A stretch of DNA of 64,000 nucleotides, taken from assembly GCF_012489685.1 (NCBI RefSeq), contig NC_080042.1, positions 62,171,633-62,235,632 of the forward strand, in the 5' to 3' direction. Positions within the stretch are counted from its first letter, which is position 1, and every line of letters begins with the position of its first letter. The position numbers and the translations under genes are program-made. Source of the stretch: Lotus japonicus (lineage: Eukaryota > Streptophyta > Magnoliopsida > Fabales > Fabaceae). The notes below the pieces were generated by a model. The model did no database searches and had not been told where the DNA came from. It saw only the letters and a program-made list of their open reading frames with translations. This document shows, one piece after another, positions 23,626 to 36,044 of this stretch.

Positions 23626-24032
23626 AACTAACAAGTCCCTCCATCTTTATCTTTTTATTTTATTTTGAAAGACAAGTCCCTCCATCTTGAAGTATTTATA
23701 TATACTTCTTCGGCAGCTACGTTTCCATTAGCAGCTTCTTCACCGGTGGTGGCAGAAGCCGCCGCCTTGAGGTGGGCGATAATTTTAGCTATTCAACTTG
23801 GGTTTTGTCGCGTATGCTTTGAAACAGATTGCTTACAATTGTTCCAAAACTAACAAGTCCCTCCATCTTTATCTTTTTATTTTATTTTGAAAGACAAGTC
23901 CCTCCATCTTGAAGTATTTATATATACTTCTTCGGTAGCTACGTTTCCATTAGCAGCTTCTTCACCGGTGGTGGCAGAAGCCGCCGCCTTGAGGTGGGCG
24001 ATAATTTTAGCTATTCAACTTGGGTTTTGTCG
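23626..24032 (+). repeat. Direct tandem duplication, 222-bp period, inside an RNase H-like pseudogene
   Basis: The 185 bp at 23626-23810 recur at 23848-24032 with about one difference seen (CGGCAGC versus CGGTAGC), separated by 37 bp. Each copy also contains the phrase ACAAGTCCCTCCATCTT twice. Confidence 0.85.
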
Positions 24033-24277
24033 CCTTGAGGTACGCCCCTGAATGGTTCTTCATATCTAGTTTCTATTATTAAGGTTTGTTTTATTCTTTG
24101 TCGCTCTTTCGATGTAATGACTCTTTCTTTGTACGCCGCGCTGGTAATGCGGTGTCGGATTTGATTGCTAGGAAGGCTTCTTCTTTTCCTGGGTTAGTTT
24201 GGATTGAGGAAGTCCCTTCTGAAGCAAACTTGCTTGTTTTCGCGGACCTTTTGACTTCTATGTCAGTCCAAGTTTAA
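23665..24277 (+). pseudogene. RNase H-like domain pseudogene disrupted by the internal duplication
   Basis: The translation VAEAAALRWAIILAIQLGF followed by VCFETDCLQLFQ contains the Glu and second Asp of an RVT_3-type RNase H-like domain. The 222-bp-period duplication then repeats the first of these motifs. The end of the domain is at about 24130-24277, with GNAVSDLIARKASSFPG in place of the usual GN-x-VAD-x-LA motif. The first Asp region is missing. It is a second, independent fragment of the family seen at 22317. Confidence 0.65.
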
Positions 24278-24428
24278 TACAATTCAGTCATCTTTCAAAA
24301 AAAATATATAGTACATCAAAATGGCATGCTATTTTACCACACCATCAATTTAAAGAGCTCGAACAGGAACCATCTAAATATATGGTCCCAAAGATTTCCA
24401 GCATTCCGGTACATCCTATCATATCATA

Positions 24429-25213
24429 TCCTATACTATATACTATTCCTAAAACTAAAAAGTGACAATTGTAACAAGTGTCATGCCCTCCGTAAGTTTT
24501 CTCTCTCATACAGCCATAATGTGATTAGTAGGTAGATGATGTACGTTTATATTTTCTAATTTTTTATTAATTTGAATGTTAAATAATTCCACATTTTCAA
24601 AAATAATTAATGTATTAATATTGCATGTAATAGTTATTAATGACATTAGAATAATTAACAAAAGTCAATTGTGATTTTTTTCAAAAATAACTACTGTATT
24701 AATTTTTTTGTTACACCTACTGTATTAATTTGACATTTAATGATTTTAAATGACATTAGAATAATGAATAAAAGTCAATTGTAACTTTTATACCATTAAG
24801 ACATATGCTGACAAAGTTTTTTTCAATGATTATGGTTATTTTTTATATAACAAAATAAATAAATAAAATTGAACTTAATATCTTACGTTCAAAATGATAT
24901 CAAATATGTCATAAAAAATTGATATAAAATAGTTTTAAAGGATTGATTTGAAAATTAACTCGAAAATTTTGTATTTTATGTTTTCATATATACATTTAGA
25001 AGATTAAATGGTTTTGGTATATTAATTCAATGCATAACAAATTAGAAAGAAAAAAGAGAGTTAGAATGTAACTAGGATTAGAAAAAAAAACTTAAATTGG
25101 TGATATACATATTTAAAAATAAGAAAAATGAGAGATTATACAGATGAAAATGTCTGATGTATGCCGACAAAGTACTCTTATTCAATCCGTGCATGGCACA
25201 GGAACAATACTAG
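24429..25213 (+). mobile_element. Helitron candidate, about 785 bp, non-autonomous
   Basis: The right end is CTAG (25210-25213) followed by T, preceded within 10 bp by an imperfect hairpin (CCGTGC-ATG-GCACAGG). The left end TCCTATACTATATACTATTC (24429) is preceded by A and resembles plant Helitron 5' ends. The interior is AT-rich, has no gene and contains repeated phrases such as AATAAAAGTCAATTGTAA. The 3' end is well supported. The 5' end is a best guess. Confidence 0.5.
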
Positions 25214-25376
25214 TATCTAGTTAGAAAAAAAAAAGTGAGAGGAAAGAAAGTGTGAAAAGGAAATAAGATGATGAAAGAGAGTGAAAAGTGAGATGATTAT
25301 TTCAGTTGATGAAAGAAAAGAGTGAAAATTTGACTAACTTCAAACTAGCCATAACCAAATAGTGCAAAACCAAATA

Positions 25377-25644
25377 CTCCCTCCGTTCCTAAATAACTGA
25401 CATTATTTCTAACTAAATTTTGTTCCTAATTATTTGCCACTTTACAAAGTTCAAGAGAGCATTAATTATACTTTACCAATTGTACCCTTCATTTATTGGT
25501 GGTAGAAAAGTTGAAAAAGTTAGAATTAATATCAGAGATAAAAGGTATAGTAGGAAGTTAGATTGTAATTTTAATAAAAGAAGAACATTAATTGTTATTT
25601 CTTAATACTTGTGCAAAGTGTCAGTTATTTAGGAACGGAGGGAG
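25377..25644. mobile_element. Stowaway-type MITE, 268 bp
   Basis: The inverted ends CTCCCTCCGTTCCTAAATAA and the exact reverse complement at the right are flanked by TA (25375-25376 and 25645-25646). CTCCCTCCGT plus TA duplication is the Tc1/mariner Stowaway signature. It lies at the edge of the segment shared by the two annexin copies. Confidence 0.92.
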
Positions 25645-25814
25645 TAACTCAGAATCCCTTGAAATGATCATCATAATTAAAATCCAGCCAACCAATAAAC
25701 ATACCACCAATATGCAACACAAATTTTTGGATCCGACACCTCTAAAGTGAGAGGTTAAAGTATTAATTTTCGTTTGAACATGATTAAGTCAATGAGTCTT
25801 GGTGATAAAATAAT

Positions 25815-26992
25815 GGCTTAATTGCGCTTATGGTCCCTCACGTTTGTCTTTAGTGCGGTTATCGTCCCTAAAGTAAGAAAATAGCAAAAAACGTCCCTCA
25901 CTTTGTCAAACGACAGCACTTTTGGTCCTTCATCCATATTCTGTCCAAATTTTAATGGTTTTTGAAAAAAAAAATTAAAAATAAAACTTATTTTTTCAAT
26001 CCTCTTCGTTCACCTTCAGGCTTCAACACCATCAAAACCCAAAACATTGAAACTCAATTTCTGAATCAACTCATTAATCTATTCATTTAAATCACAACAA
26101 ATAAAACTTGAAGGATCATGTAAGAGGAACGTAAATGAGAAGGCTTGATAGAACAAAATCGGTAGAAAGGGGTGTCGGATTCCAAATCCATGATCGTTAT
26201 GACCTTCAGTTTTGCTTACTTCATGTCACAGATCTAAAAGCAACGATAACCCCTTTCAGGTTCCAGATCCAGGTGGGTGAAGAAGAACCCCAATTCTTAG
26301 CATCCCTAAAAAACTGAGCAAACCCATGAACCAAACACCCTTCTCCCCCTAAAATTGAAGATAAATAGAAAAAGGGCAAGTAGAAAAGAGGAAGAACCTG
26401 GGGGAAATCGAGGTAGAGAATGGGGTTTTCGATTCAACCATGGTTCTTATGTGTACAGTTCTCACAATCACAAGCAGGAATAAAGTCTAGTTCACTTTTA
26501 CGCAAACCCAGACCCAATCTTTGTCTCATACTCAGATCTAATCAGTGCTAAAGAGGTGGGGTTGAGGGTGTTGGTGATGGAGAATGATCTCGATTCATGC
26601 TTTTTCTGGTTTGGTGAAGGGGAAAGGCTAATGTTTTGGTGGAGAAGGATCACAATTCATGTGTTTTGCTGGTTTGGTGTAGGGGAAAGGCTAATGTTTT
26701 GGTGGCTTGTTGTTGATAATGAGTTTGTTCTTATTTTTTCTGGAAAATAATTGAAGAAGATGAAGAACATCATAAATTTTCTGGGTTTCCATTTTTTTTA
26801 TTTTTTATTAATTTTTTTCCAGAAAACTGTTAAATATTTAACAGAAAACGTTAGTTTTTTTGACAGAATATGGATGAAGGACCAAAAGTGTTGTCGTTTG
26901 ACAAAGTGAGGGACGTTTTTTGCTATTTTCTTACTTTAGGGACGATAACCGCACTAAAGGCAAACGTGAGGGACCAAAAGTGCAATTAAGCC
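25815..26992. mobile_element. Mutator-like element with about 130-bp inverted repeats, 1178 bp
   Basis: The ends GGCTTAATTGCGCTTATGGT and GGCTTAATTGCACTTTTGGT (right, reverse complement) start inverted repeats of about 130 bp reaching the ATGGATGAAGGACCAAAAGT region. A 9-bp target duplication with one mismatch (TAAAATAAT at 25806, TAAAATAAA at 26993) fits Mutator-like elements. The interior (about 25945-26860) has no transposase. A frame at 26135-26317 and a duplicated phrase GGGGAAAGGCTAATGTTTTG (26619, 26681) suggest captured or rearranged sequence. Its termini are related to those of the 533-bp element at 21649. Confidence 0.82.
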
Positions 26993-27261
26993 TAAAATAA
27001 ATTACATCCCTTCTATTGATATAATAAATTCTACGCACAATCACAATCTAGCATTTGAATATTGTCGAGACAAAATAATAGTCATACTTACTTTTCAGTT
27101 TTCACACAATGCATTATGCTTACACAAGTCCCTATCTGAAACTGGAGTGTATGTTCAAAACACTTACAAAGCACCACAAACAACCAAATTTTATAACACT
27201 TAAAATTGACCAAACATCACAGGTGGATTAATCTCACATTAAACATTATTGAACATTTTGG

Positions 27262-30200
27262 CTAGTGATTGGGGCCCAAAAGTGCGAGGAGAAAAGCCCT
27301 GTAGTGGCCGGATGTTTCTGAGTGAACTGCATCGTTCAGAGTCTTCTTGTATTTCTTTAAGTATTCAGCTTTGATATACTGCATATCAATCTCAGTCCTT
27401 GTAACAATGACCCTTATGAGAGTGGTATCATTAGTCCCCAAACCTTTCATCGCCTTATGCAACACCTGCATGGGGTGACACAACAGTATGAAGATGTGAC
27501 CTTTTAACCCTGGTGGTGAGAAACTTTATAAGGTTCCCTCATGCTTGCAAAACCATTTCCCTCCAAAACAGTATTCTTAATATTTGCTTTTTGACCATTG
27601 GTAGAAGACAAGACATGAGGAATAGAGCACACCACTACAAGAAATCAACTCATGCATCCACTTAACAAATATGGTGATGTAAATATGCTATCAATTACCA
27701 AAACTAACACAAATCCAAATGACTAAGCTAATACAATAGCTTGCTCTAATAAGTTGCGTTCAGAGAAAAAGGGCTACTGATTCTCGCACATCAGAAAGTG
27801 AGATAGCATTCAGTTTCACAAAAGTTGCAAATATTTTGGTTAACTCGTAACTCTGTCATTTCAGAAGGTGCTTGTGTTCCTCTAATCACATATGTCAAAT
27901 TTATAAATAAGAAGAACAAACAAAATGGAAAACTTATTGATACATAATTACTTTACTCCTACTAAATGTATGTTGTACACCCTATTACCCTAGAGATATA
28001 GAGCATTGTCAAGCTTAGATCACATTTGCAATCATATAATTCATTTGTTTCTGAAAGTCCATGCTAATGTCACTTACAGGTACACATCAAGTTGGGAAAT
28101 CCATTTATCACATAGCATAAAGCAAATGAAAAATTAGCAACAATTCCATCAAGCTTTTTTATTGGAGTAAGACAAAAGGAACAAACAGGTTTCAAAAATG
28201 TTCCCTGCCTTGTGAACAAAAGCAATGAAAGACTTCTCCAAAAAGTCCAAAACAAGTGTCATTTATATTTTACGCCAGTTATTTCATAATTCTCACCTTC
28301 ATTTTTGTCCATCCAAAAGTAATTGTGATGGAACACAAAAGCTGTTACAAATTAGCAATGACATTACAAGAAGCAAATACTTAAAGTTGAAGTGGAGAGG
28401 TATACCTTTGCAAAATACTTTGCTGGATTAACAGCACATTGGAATATTGTCAAAAGTGCATGAGCGAAAATCCCTGACGTTTCATTCTTTATTGCCTGAT
28501 ATAAATTCAGCTCGATTAAGTACTAGAAATTATCTCAAGAAAGAATAAAGGGCTCAAGTAAACGTGGTCAGGTTACCTTGTTCAGCTTGTGACCATACAT
28601 GTCATGGTAATAAGAACTAATGGCAGCCAAATGTGCTCCGCTTCGTTCACTGAATATGTGGACAAAAGCCTTCTCATCAGTTCCTAGTTTCTTCTCCCCT
28701 GCTTTGTAGAGAACCTTTGCATCCTTCTGAGCAATTTCCCTATTGACCTCAGGGCCTTCAGGACGAGGTGTGCTAACATATGCAAGCAAGATCTGAAGCA
28801 CATTTTTTTACATATAAATACCAGTTGTAGAACTTCTATTGTTTTAATAACTTGATAGGAGCTCATGGATGTGATTATGAAAGAAAACAAGGAATCATGA
28901 GACAAAAAATTTGCACCCTGTGAGAAACAGTTACAAACCGTGGAACAATTATTTAGATATTCTCCTACAGTACCCAGAAACAACTCATACGGGTTTACCA
29001 GAACAGAATGTGTACACTGATGGGACTTGTTAGCTCATTGTGGACATGGACATGGAAACGGAAGATCTCGCCCTAATAGTCCATGACATTTGCAGGTAGA
29101 CTACCATATATCTTGATGCACATCTGAGATCCTATTGTGAATCCAGAGAAATATATACACTCAAAAGTGTTTAGCTAATAACATGTGGTTATTGGCAGAA
29201 CTATTATGATAGGAAGATTAACTGAGAAAACCCCTAATGTGAATAATTTATGACAGCTACCCCTAATGTGAATAATTTATGACAGCTAAGGTTTCTTTCC
29301 TTAAGTATTAGAGGGAAAAGAAAATTCGGTCGAAGCTACTAGAGTTAAGGAATGAGAAATTAAAGGAATAACAATATTTTTCTGTTTTCTGTTTGTCTTT
29401 ACCATTGACTTCTGTTATCAGTTTTAAATGTTACTTGAGTAGTTACTAAGACTTTATCAGCTGAGGCAGTGAGTAGCATATGAAAAGTGAGCTCAGGCAT
29501 CATCATATATACCTTGTAGCTTCACATACACAATTCATTGAGGAAGAATCAGATTCTACCTTCTTAGTTTGTAAACTTTCTTCAGATAATTTTCCTTAGT
29601 GAAAGCCACACAGAAGGACAAAGAGAAACTACATCTCAATGATCCCCACAGGTGTTTCTTTCAATATCATTCAGAAGATAAACCGCACTTAGAATGACAG
29701 CTCTGGTTCCTTTCATAAAAATTGCTCATAGAAACCTCACCTTTTTAAGATCCCCTGATGTGGTTGCTTCAATATCATGCTCAAGGTAAACCCCAAACTT
29801 AGAATGGTAGATCTGTTTTAAATATTGTAGCTGGGATGGAGTGCGTGAACATATGACTTCAGTAGCACCTTCGAAGTTCATGTCGACGGCTAGACACTGT
29901 CTAATGATTGTTGCATCACGTCCTGCGGGGTCATGCATCCAAAGCAGAACTGCAGTCTGATAAATAGAAAAATACAAACCAGAATATATTATAGCAAACA
30001 CGGCTGCTATTCGAAATTTGAAGACAGAAAATGCTAAGAACTTTTTAAAAAACACTTGAGATACTTTTTAAACAATAACTTAATAATTTACAAGGCAACA
30101 AAATCGGCTTTTTAGACAGGAATGTATTAAGAAGTGTGTTACTAGCAATCCTTAGTTGGAGTCTTGGAGATACATGCCATTTGGTTAACCTATGGGGAGA

Positions 30201-31468
30201 TATGTCAAAATATGAGGAATAAATAATGTGGCCGTGACTACTAAGTACATAACCTGCAGTGAAACTCATGATAGTTATTTAGTACCTCTAACTTTCCACT
30301 AAGCTCTGAAATTAGACGCTTGGACAGCTCCTCAGCATATGTTGCTTTGTATTCTTGTTGGAGGTACGCACGCTGTGTAGCATCTCGGTGAGCAAGAATA
30401 TTGATCACAGCAGTAGTGTCACACCCAAATCCTGTAAAAGCGTTGAATTAGAATGAAATAAAAGGTTTCAAGGCAGAACAGAACACAAATTAAGGTACAG
30501 CAAGCCCAGAGGTATATCAATAGAAACTTCCTCAGCAATCTCTTTGTAAGCAGAATCATTCAGACAACTTCCTGGGTAGTAACCACAAAATGTAGTACTA
30601 GTACCTTATTATTCTAAAATAAAATTAGATGAAAAAAGTTATCTTTACAAAGACAAAATAAAGCTAGGTAAAGATACATAGTACCAATCTACATTTAATA
30701 TAAACAAAGCAAGTTAACAAAATAGGTAACTACGCCTTCGTCTCATGGCGGTTTCAAATGCCTTTCTTCAGTCCAAAGCGTGTAAAACGTTTGTTTTTAA
30801 CCCCAAAAAATTGTAAAATTGTTACGAACGAAGCACCAACAAAACCCATAGACCTAGAACAATTTACCTCAGAAATTGATGCCATGTACTAATGAAACAG
30901 TCATTACAGTTTTAAGCTTTTAGCACTAGCAGTCTACTAAATGATTTTGGCATTCAAAAAGCATGACCCTTTTCAAGAGTGTCAGTGTTGACTCAAATCA
31001 AAGGGGCCAAATTTGATTCCTTTTGACTTAATTCAGTGACAAACCAAGCCCATCAGAACCCACCCCAGTATATAATCACTTAGACTAAGTGCATGCATGC
31101 CTAGAAACTCTTCTAAAATTGATTCCAAAGTCAAAATCAATTATGGGTAGAATCATCTAGGTTGACCAGAATTGATTCTAAGAAGAAAAATAATAAAATT
31201 GATGCATTCTGCTATAAAGCACAAACAACCCTAGAATGTCAATGCCCAACAACTCCCTCAAATCAAAGTGAAGTTGCAAACAAGTTACAACCCAGTCAAT
31301 GATCCTAAGAAAGGATTACAATTTACAAGCATGCAGCATCATCATCAAAACAAAAATTGAGGGGAGAAGACAGAGAGTAGTAGAGTGAGTACCTTTGAAA
31401 GCACGGTAAAGTTGCATGGCATCATCTCTTGGGGTAGGAGGAACAGGGGGTACAGTGAGTGTAGCCAT
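27262..31468 (-). CDS. Annexin, D5-type (copy 2), six exons
   Basis: Exons on the minus strand: 31393-31468, 30286-30431, 29741-29956, 28577-28792, 28406-28495, 27262-27465. They total 948 nt (315 residues plus stop) with GT-AG junctions. Every exon equals its counterpart in copy 1 in length and phase. The protein starts [20 protein letters not shown]. Repeat I loop is GFGCD, repeat II has [12 protein letters not shown], and repeat IV has [20 protein letters not shown], ending LLALLGPNH. The products should bind membrane phospholipids in a Ca2+-dependent way. Introns here lack the Copia and TRIM insertions of copy 1 and show their empty sites. The reading frame has no defect. Confidence 0.93.
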
Positions 31469-31492
31469 TGATTTTCCACTTTGAAAACAGAG

Positions 31493-31516
31493 AAGAAGAA
31501 GAAGAAGAAGAAGAAT
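31493..31516 (-). repeat. (TTC)n microsatellite in the annexin copy 2 leader
   Basis: About eight AGA/TTC units lie 25-48 bp upstream of the ATG at 31468, in the presumed 5' UTR. CT-rich leaders are common in plant genes. Copy 1 has a shorter mixed CT-rich tract at the same place. Confidence 0.6.
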
Positions 31517-31559
31517 TGGGAAAGAGAGAGAAGACAAAGAAAGATTAAATTAGCGACAG

Positions 31560-32640
31560 GGTCAATGATTTAATGCAACAAGAAAAATAAATATAATGAA
31601 TTTGGCCACCAAACCTATTGAAAGAGCAACCTTAAATACACAAAACGGGTAGTTAAATATATATGACAGCGGTTGACATTTTCATGGTTGTCGTTTTTAG
31701 TTATGGCATTGTTCTTGTCAAGAGTGGTGGTGTCTATTGGTGAATATTTTCTATAATTTAAATTATTTCTTACTATTATAATAGAAAAAAAAAATTAAGG
31801 GGAAATTGTGCACTGAAGACTGATTTTTTTAATTGGGTACTATTAATTTGTATTTCAATTTTGTAATCAAAACCTTGTAAATTTTTATCCTTTGAGTTGG
31901 TCTGTAAAGGCACGTATCCACCAATCTAGTTTGGTCACTGCATATGAAAATTCATGTTGTGCAGTGTCTGTTCGCAGATGTCTGAATCCATTAATCCAAG
32001 AGGGGAGATAAGAGAAAACCGGTTCAATTATAAACTATTATGTTGTTTAGGCCCTACTGATTAGTGCGCTGATTGTGTGATAAGAGAGTCTCGCGGTTAG
32101 GCATGTTCATGGCACGGTTAAAATGAAGAACCGAATCGAACTGTACTAAACTGGAAAAGAGGTTCACGAAACCAAACCGAACTAGATGCAGTATGAGCGA
32201 ACCTAACCGAACTGTTTATTTGGTTCAGTAAACAAGTTTGTTTTCTTTTGATGTGTTATGTTATCCTCCTTTAGTGGGCCAATAAGGAAGGAAAAAAAGA
32301 GAGAGTATTTTTTGTATGGGCCGTAGCCCATGTTTTTGTTTTTTATAAGGCATTAAATTCCTAATTCCAATTTCCTAAAAGAGAGAATATTTTTGGCATG
32401 GTACATCGTTTGACTCTATTTTGGCTGAAACTTCAGTACATGTTTTCTGTTATCAAGCTCGTTATTCTTAATATTTTATTTTGAGTTTTTACCATCTCTG
32501 TAGTCTATTTCCACCTTTCTTTGGTGTAGTTTTTTCCTTTTTTGTTGGAGTTTTATTTCCACCTTTTTTTGTGAATATTTTGATGTCATGGGACATTGTT
32601 TTTTATCTATTATTTTTCTATAGCGTGATTTCTGTTTCGT
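31560..32640. other. Upstream region of annexin copy 2 and spacer
   Basis: No gene is seen. On the minus strand a TATA-like stretch (CATTATATTTATT, near 31587-31599) lies about 120-130 bp from the annexin ATG. From about 32098 the text has repeated AACCGAA/GAACCGAAT phrases, resembling the edge of an unclassified transposon whose other end may be the AACCG-rich stretch at 33030-33140. Confidence 0.35.
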
Positions 32641-32646
32641 GTCCGT

Positions 32647-33034
32647 GGTTTTATTCTCTCAATTTAAGGGAAGTTTTTCACGTTAAAATTTCTTGTGTCT
32701 CAATTTTATTTTATTGTTATCTATTTGTTGTCACCATGGAGTTGAATTTGCTCGGAAGGTTATTTTGTTCAGGTTCTCACTAGTGAAGAAGAGTTTTTGT
32801 ACTCCTAATTTTTTGTTGCGCCACTCTGGTCCGAACAAGTGGTTTTATTCTCTCAATTTAAGGGAAGTTTTCCATGTTAGAATTTCTTGTGTCTCTATTT
32901 TATTTTACTATCTATTTGCTGTCACCGTTGGGGTTGGATTTGCTCCACAGATTATTTTGTTCAGGTTCTCACAAGTGAAGAAGAGTTTTTGTACTCATAA
33001 TTTTTTCACTGCGCCACTCTAGTCCTGACATGAT
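32647..33034. repeat. Tandem duplication, about 194-bp unit
   Basis: GGTTTTATTCTCTCAATTTA begins both units (32647 and 32841) and GCGCCACTCT lies near both ends (32818 and 33011). The copies differ at scattered bases. The open frames across it are T-rich and lack protein features, so no gene is called. Confidence 0.75.
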
Positions 33035-33309
33035 GAACCTGTTCTTATTTTTTGAACCAATTTTGGTATATGCGAACCCGTTCAAGAACCAATATCCATA
33101 AGAATCGGTTTAGGAACCAGTTTTACATGGAACCAGTTATTAAATTACATTGAAAATGTTTTGAATATAAAAAAAAAGTTAAATATTTTTTTGTCCCCTA
33201 AAATAGTGAATTGTTGAATTTAGTTCCTCTTAATTCTTTTATTGTTTTTGATCCCTCTAAAACAACAAATTATTGATTTTAATTCCTCCGTCCATTTTTG
33301 TTGCATTTC

Positions 33310-34845
33310 ATACCAGTTGATGTTGAGCCTGATGTTCCAACAACTGAACGGGAATCCCAAGATACCCCATCAAGACATCCTCATGCTGATGTTGCTGATG
33401 ATCCACGGGATCAGGAAATGCATACTCCTGATCGTGTGTCCCCCTCAAGCCCTGTTGCTGAACCATCCCCTCCATAGGAGATGGTTGATGTTATTACCCC
33501 CTCCACCCATGTTGAACCTGAAGACCACATTTCAGAGGAAGAGGTTCAAATGGAAGATGATGTTGAAGACACTGAATCAGAGGATTTGGTGTTGGCTAGT
33601 ATGGTTTCTGAGAAAAAGAAAGAGAAGGAGTCTGCCTGCTCCAAATCCATGTCTAGCAAGTCTCCAAAGACATATAGAAGTTCTCAGGTGCAAGTCTCTA
33701 AGAAGAAAAAAAAGGAGTAGAAGAAGAAGATTGTTCTGGTTGAGGATGAAACTCCTCAGAAGAAGAGTGTGAAGAGAAAAAGAAGGTATATTTCTTCTGA
33801 TGAGGCGATGTCGAGTCAGATGTCCCGGACATTGAGACCACTACAAGGAAGAGAGTGGCATGAATGAGGATTCCAGAGCGTGTTCTCATTGCTCCCCTGG
33901 ACGATATTTATTTCCACTATGTGGAAAGTGCTGCTAAATGGAAGTATGTCTTTCCGAGAAGAATAGCCTTGGAGAGAGAGCTTGTACCAGAAACGCTTGG
34001 TTGCCAAGAGATTTTTTATCTGATTGATGAAGCTGGTCTGCTGAAGACTGTGTCTGGCATTGAAAGGTGTTTTGACAAACTTGTGAATGAGTTTATTGTC
34101 AACATAACTCCTGAGTGCAATGTTTCTGGAAGTCTTGATTTCATAACGGTTTATGTTAGAGGTAAGTGTGTCAACTTTTCTCCCATTGTGATTAATTCTT
34201 TTCTAGGATGGAATCAAGCTACTGTTGTTGTTGAGGAAATCTAATTTAGTGAGATCACTAATGAAATCACCGCTGAACAAGTGAAGAATTGGCCCAAGAA
34301 GAGGCTCTTGTCTACTGGAAGCTTGAGTGTCAAGTATGCCATTCTCAATAGGATTGGTGCTGCAAACTGGGTCCCAACCAACCAATCTTCTCACATCTCT
34401 TCAGGGTTGACCACTTTGATCTATCATATGGGCACAAAGACCCCTTTTAATTTTGGAGCTTTTGTTTTTTATCAGACAATGAAGCATGCAGATACTTATG
34501 CTGTGAAGCTTCCCATTGCCTTTCCTTCTCTGATATCTAAGAAAATTCTGAGCCAACATCCTAATATAGTGGCTTCAGATGAGTATCCAATTCAGAAGGA
34601 AAGCCCTCTCACCTTTGATTAGAGGCTGTTTGTTGGGACACATATCCTAGACATCGTGGTGATGACTGGAAAGACTGGAGAAGGTGCCACAAGTTCCAGG
34701 CCATCTGCTGGCTCTGCTCCAAATGATATTCTTGCAGAATTATTGGAGGTGTCCAAGACTCTTTAGGAAGCCATTCAAAGCTGCACTCAGAGGAAGAAGC
34801 GTGTTGATCTGCTCATTAAAAGCCTGACTTTGGGGAAGACCATTG
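33310..34845 (+). pseudogene. 3' ORF (env-like / plant transposon protein domain) of a SIRE-like retroelement, broken
   Basis: The plus-strand reading is interrupted by stops (33476, 33718) and at least one frame change before 33864. The first part is acidic and Pro/Ser-rich, then a Lys-rich stretch (SKKKKKE). A conserved-looking block at 33864-34244 includes RCFDKLVNEFIVNI and VYVRGKCVNFSPIVINSFLG. This resembles the domain named putative plant transposon protein, which accompanies retroelements in dicots. A second block (34281-34622) has LIYHMGTKTPFNFGAFVFYQ. The coding sequence is cut by a solo LTR at 34846 and resumes at 36050. Domain naming is from memory and should be treated as tentative. 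Confidence 0.55.
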
Positions 34846-36044
34846 TGTAAGACCAAGATTTGGCTATGTGTACATCTCTAGGTTTTGATGATAACAAGTG
34901 TATATTTTGAGTATGAATAACTTTGCTACTCTAACGTTTGTCCTTTGTGTGCTTGACAAACAGGTTCTGATTCTGATTGAAAGTAATACTCATCAGAAGT
35001 CAAAGACCAAAGTGTTGACCAACAAATCGCTTATGCACTCACTACGTTATGATGAACGGTAGTTTATTGCTTTAAACGTTCTGAAGATTAAAGTTCTGAT
35101 GTGGGTTCTGAAGAATCAAGTGTTGAAGACTCTGAAGACCAGAAGTTCTGAGTGAACGGTCAAAGACTCTGAAGACTTGAAGATTCTGAAGACCTAAATA
35201 AAGTTGGCTCTGAAGACCAAGTGCTTCTATTATGAAGACCAGAAGTTCTGAAGTGAACGGTCCAGAAGCTGAAGACTTGAAGTTCTGAAGATCCAAGCAT
35301 CCTCGTGACTCTGATCAGAAGCTTCACAAGTTCACATTTGAAGCGCCTCTGAAGATCAAAAGTCAAATGTAAAGGACAAAGGGTCACTATCAAATAGTAC
35401 AATCATAGTGTACTATCCTGACCACCACCTAACGAGGATCAGCCATTGTACGATCTGGAAATTCCAGATGTACCCTCCAACGGATAGAATTGCACAACGG
35501 AAAAATCTCTCAAGGCTTGGAGTATTTAAAGGCTGAAGAAAGGAAGAAAATGATAAGAAACTTATTGCATACAATATACTCTCAAGCGAATACCTTAGCG
35601 ATTATTTTCTTCATTGTTCTAAATCTGTTTACACCTTACTTGTTTAAGAAGCACCCTCTTTAAACACAAACTTTGATCATATTGTTTGTATTCCTTAAGG
35701 GACCGGTTAGGTTAGGATCCTTGAGAAGACTAAGACTTGTGTGTCTTAGTGGTTGCTAGTTCTTAGGTGTGTTAGTCACTAAGCAAGTTGTGCTAGTGCA
35801 GTTGTAACAACCTTTGATTAGTGGATTGCCTTCATTCAATGAAGGAAGAAATCACCTTAACGGGTGGACTGGACGTAGCTTGAGGATTTTTTCAAGTGAA
35901 TCAGGATAAAATCATTATGTGCTTTCCTTTATCCTTTGCACCCTTCTTTCTTGTTGTCAAGTGTTTTACGTGAAACTTAAAAAGGAAACGTTTTTATTGA
36001 AAACCCTATTCAAACCCCCATTTCTAGTGTTTTTCATACCTTCA
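34846..36044 (+). mobile_element. Solo LTR of a SIRE-like Copia element, 1199 bp
   Basis: It is bounded by the 5-bp duplication CATTG (34841-34845 and 36045-36049) with TG...CA ends (TGTAAGACCAAGATTT and TTTTTCATACCTTCA). It holds the phrase GGTTTTGATGATAACAAGTG near the start, a stretch of degenerate CTGAAGACC/AGAAGTTCTGA repeats (about 35075-35345) and AACGGGTGGACTGGA near the end. It shares this plan with the solo LTR at 52439. No second LTR or internal region is present, so it is a recombination product. Confidence 0.9.

Noticed and set aside
26135..26317. 60-codon frame within the Mutator-like element as a gene
   Set aside because: Too short and without recognisable motifs. It is mentioned only as possible captured sequence.
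32481..33022. Two hydrophobic plus-strand frames of 100 and 109 codons
   Set aside because: They arise from T-rich tandem repeats (194-bp unit). The frames share translated repeats but no signal or domain pattern.
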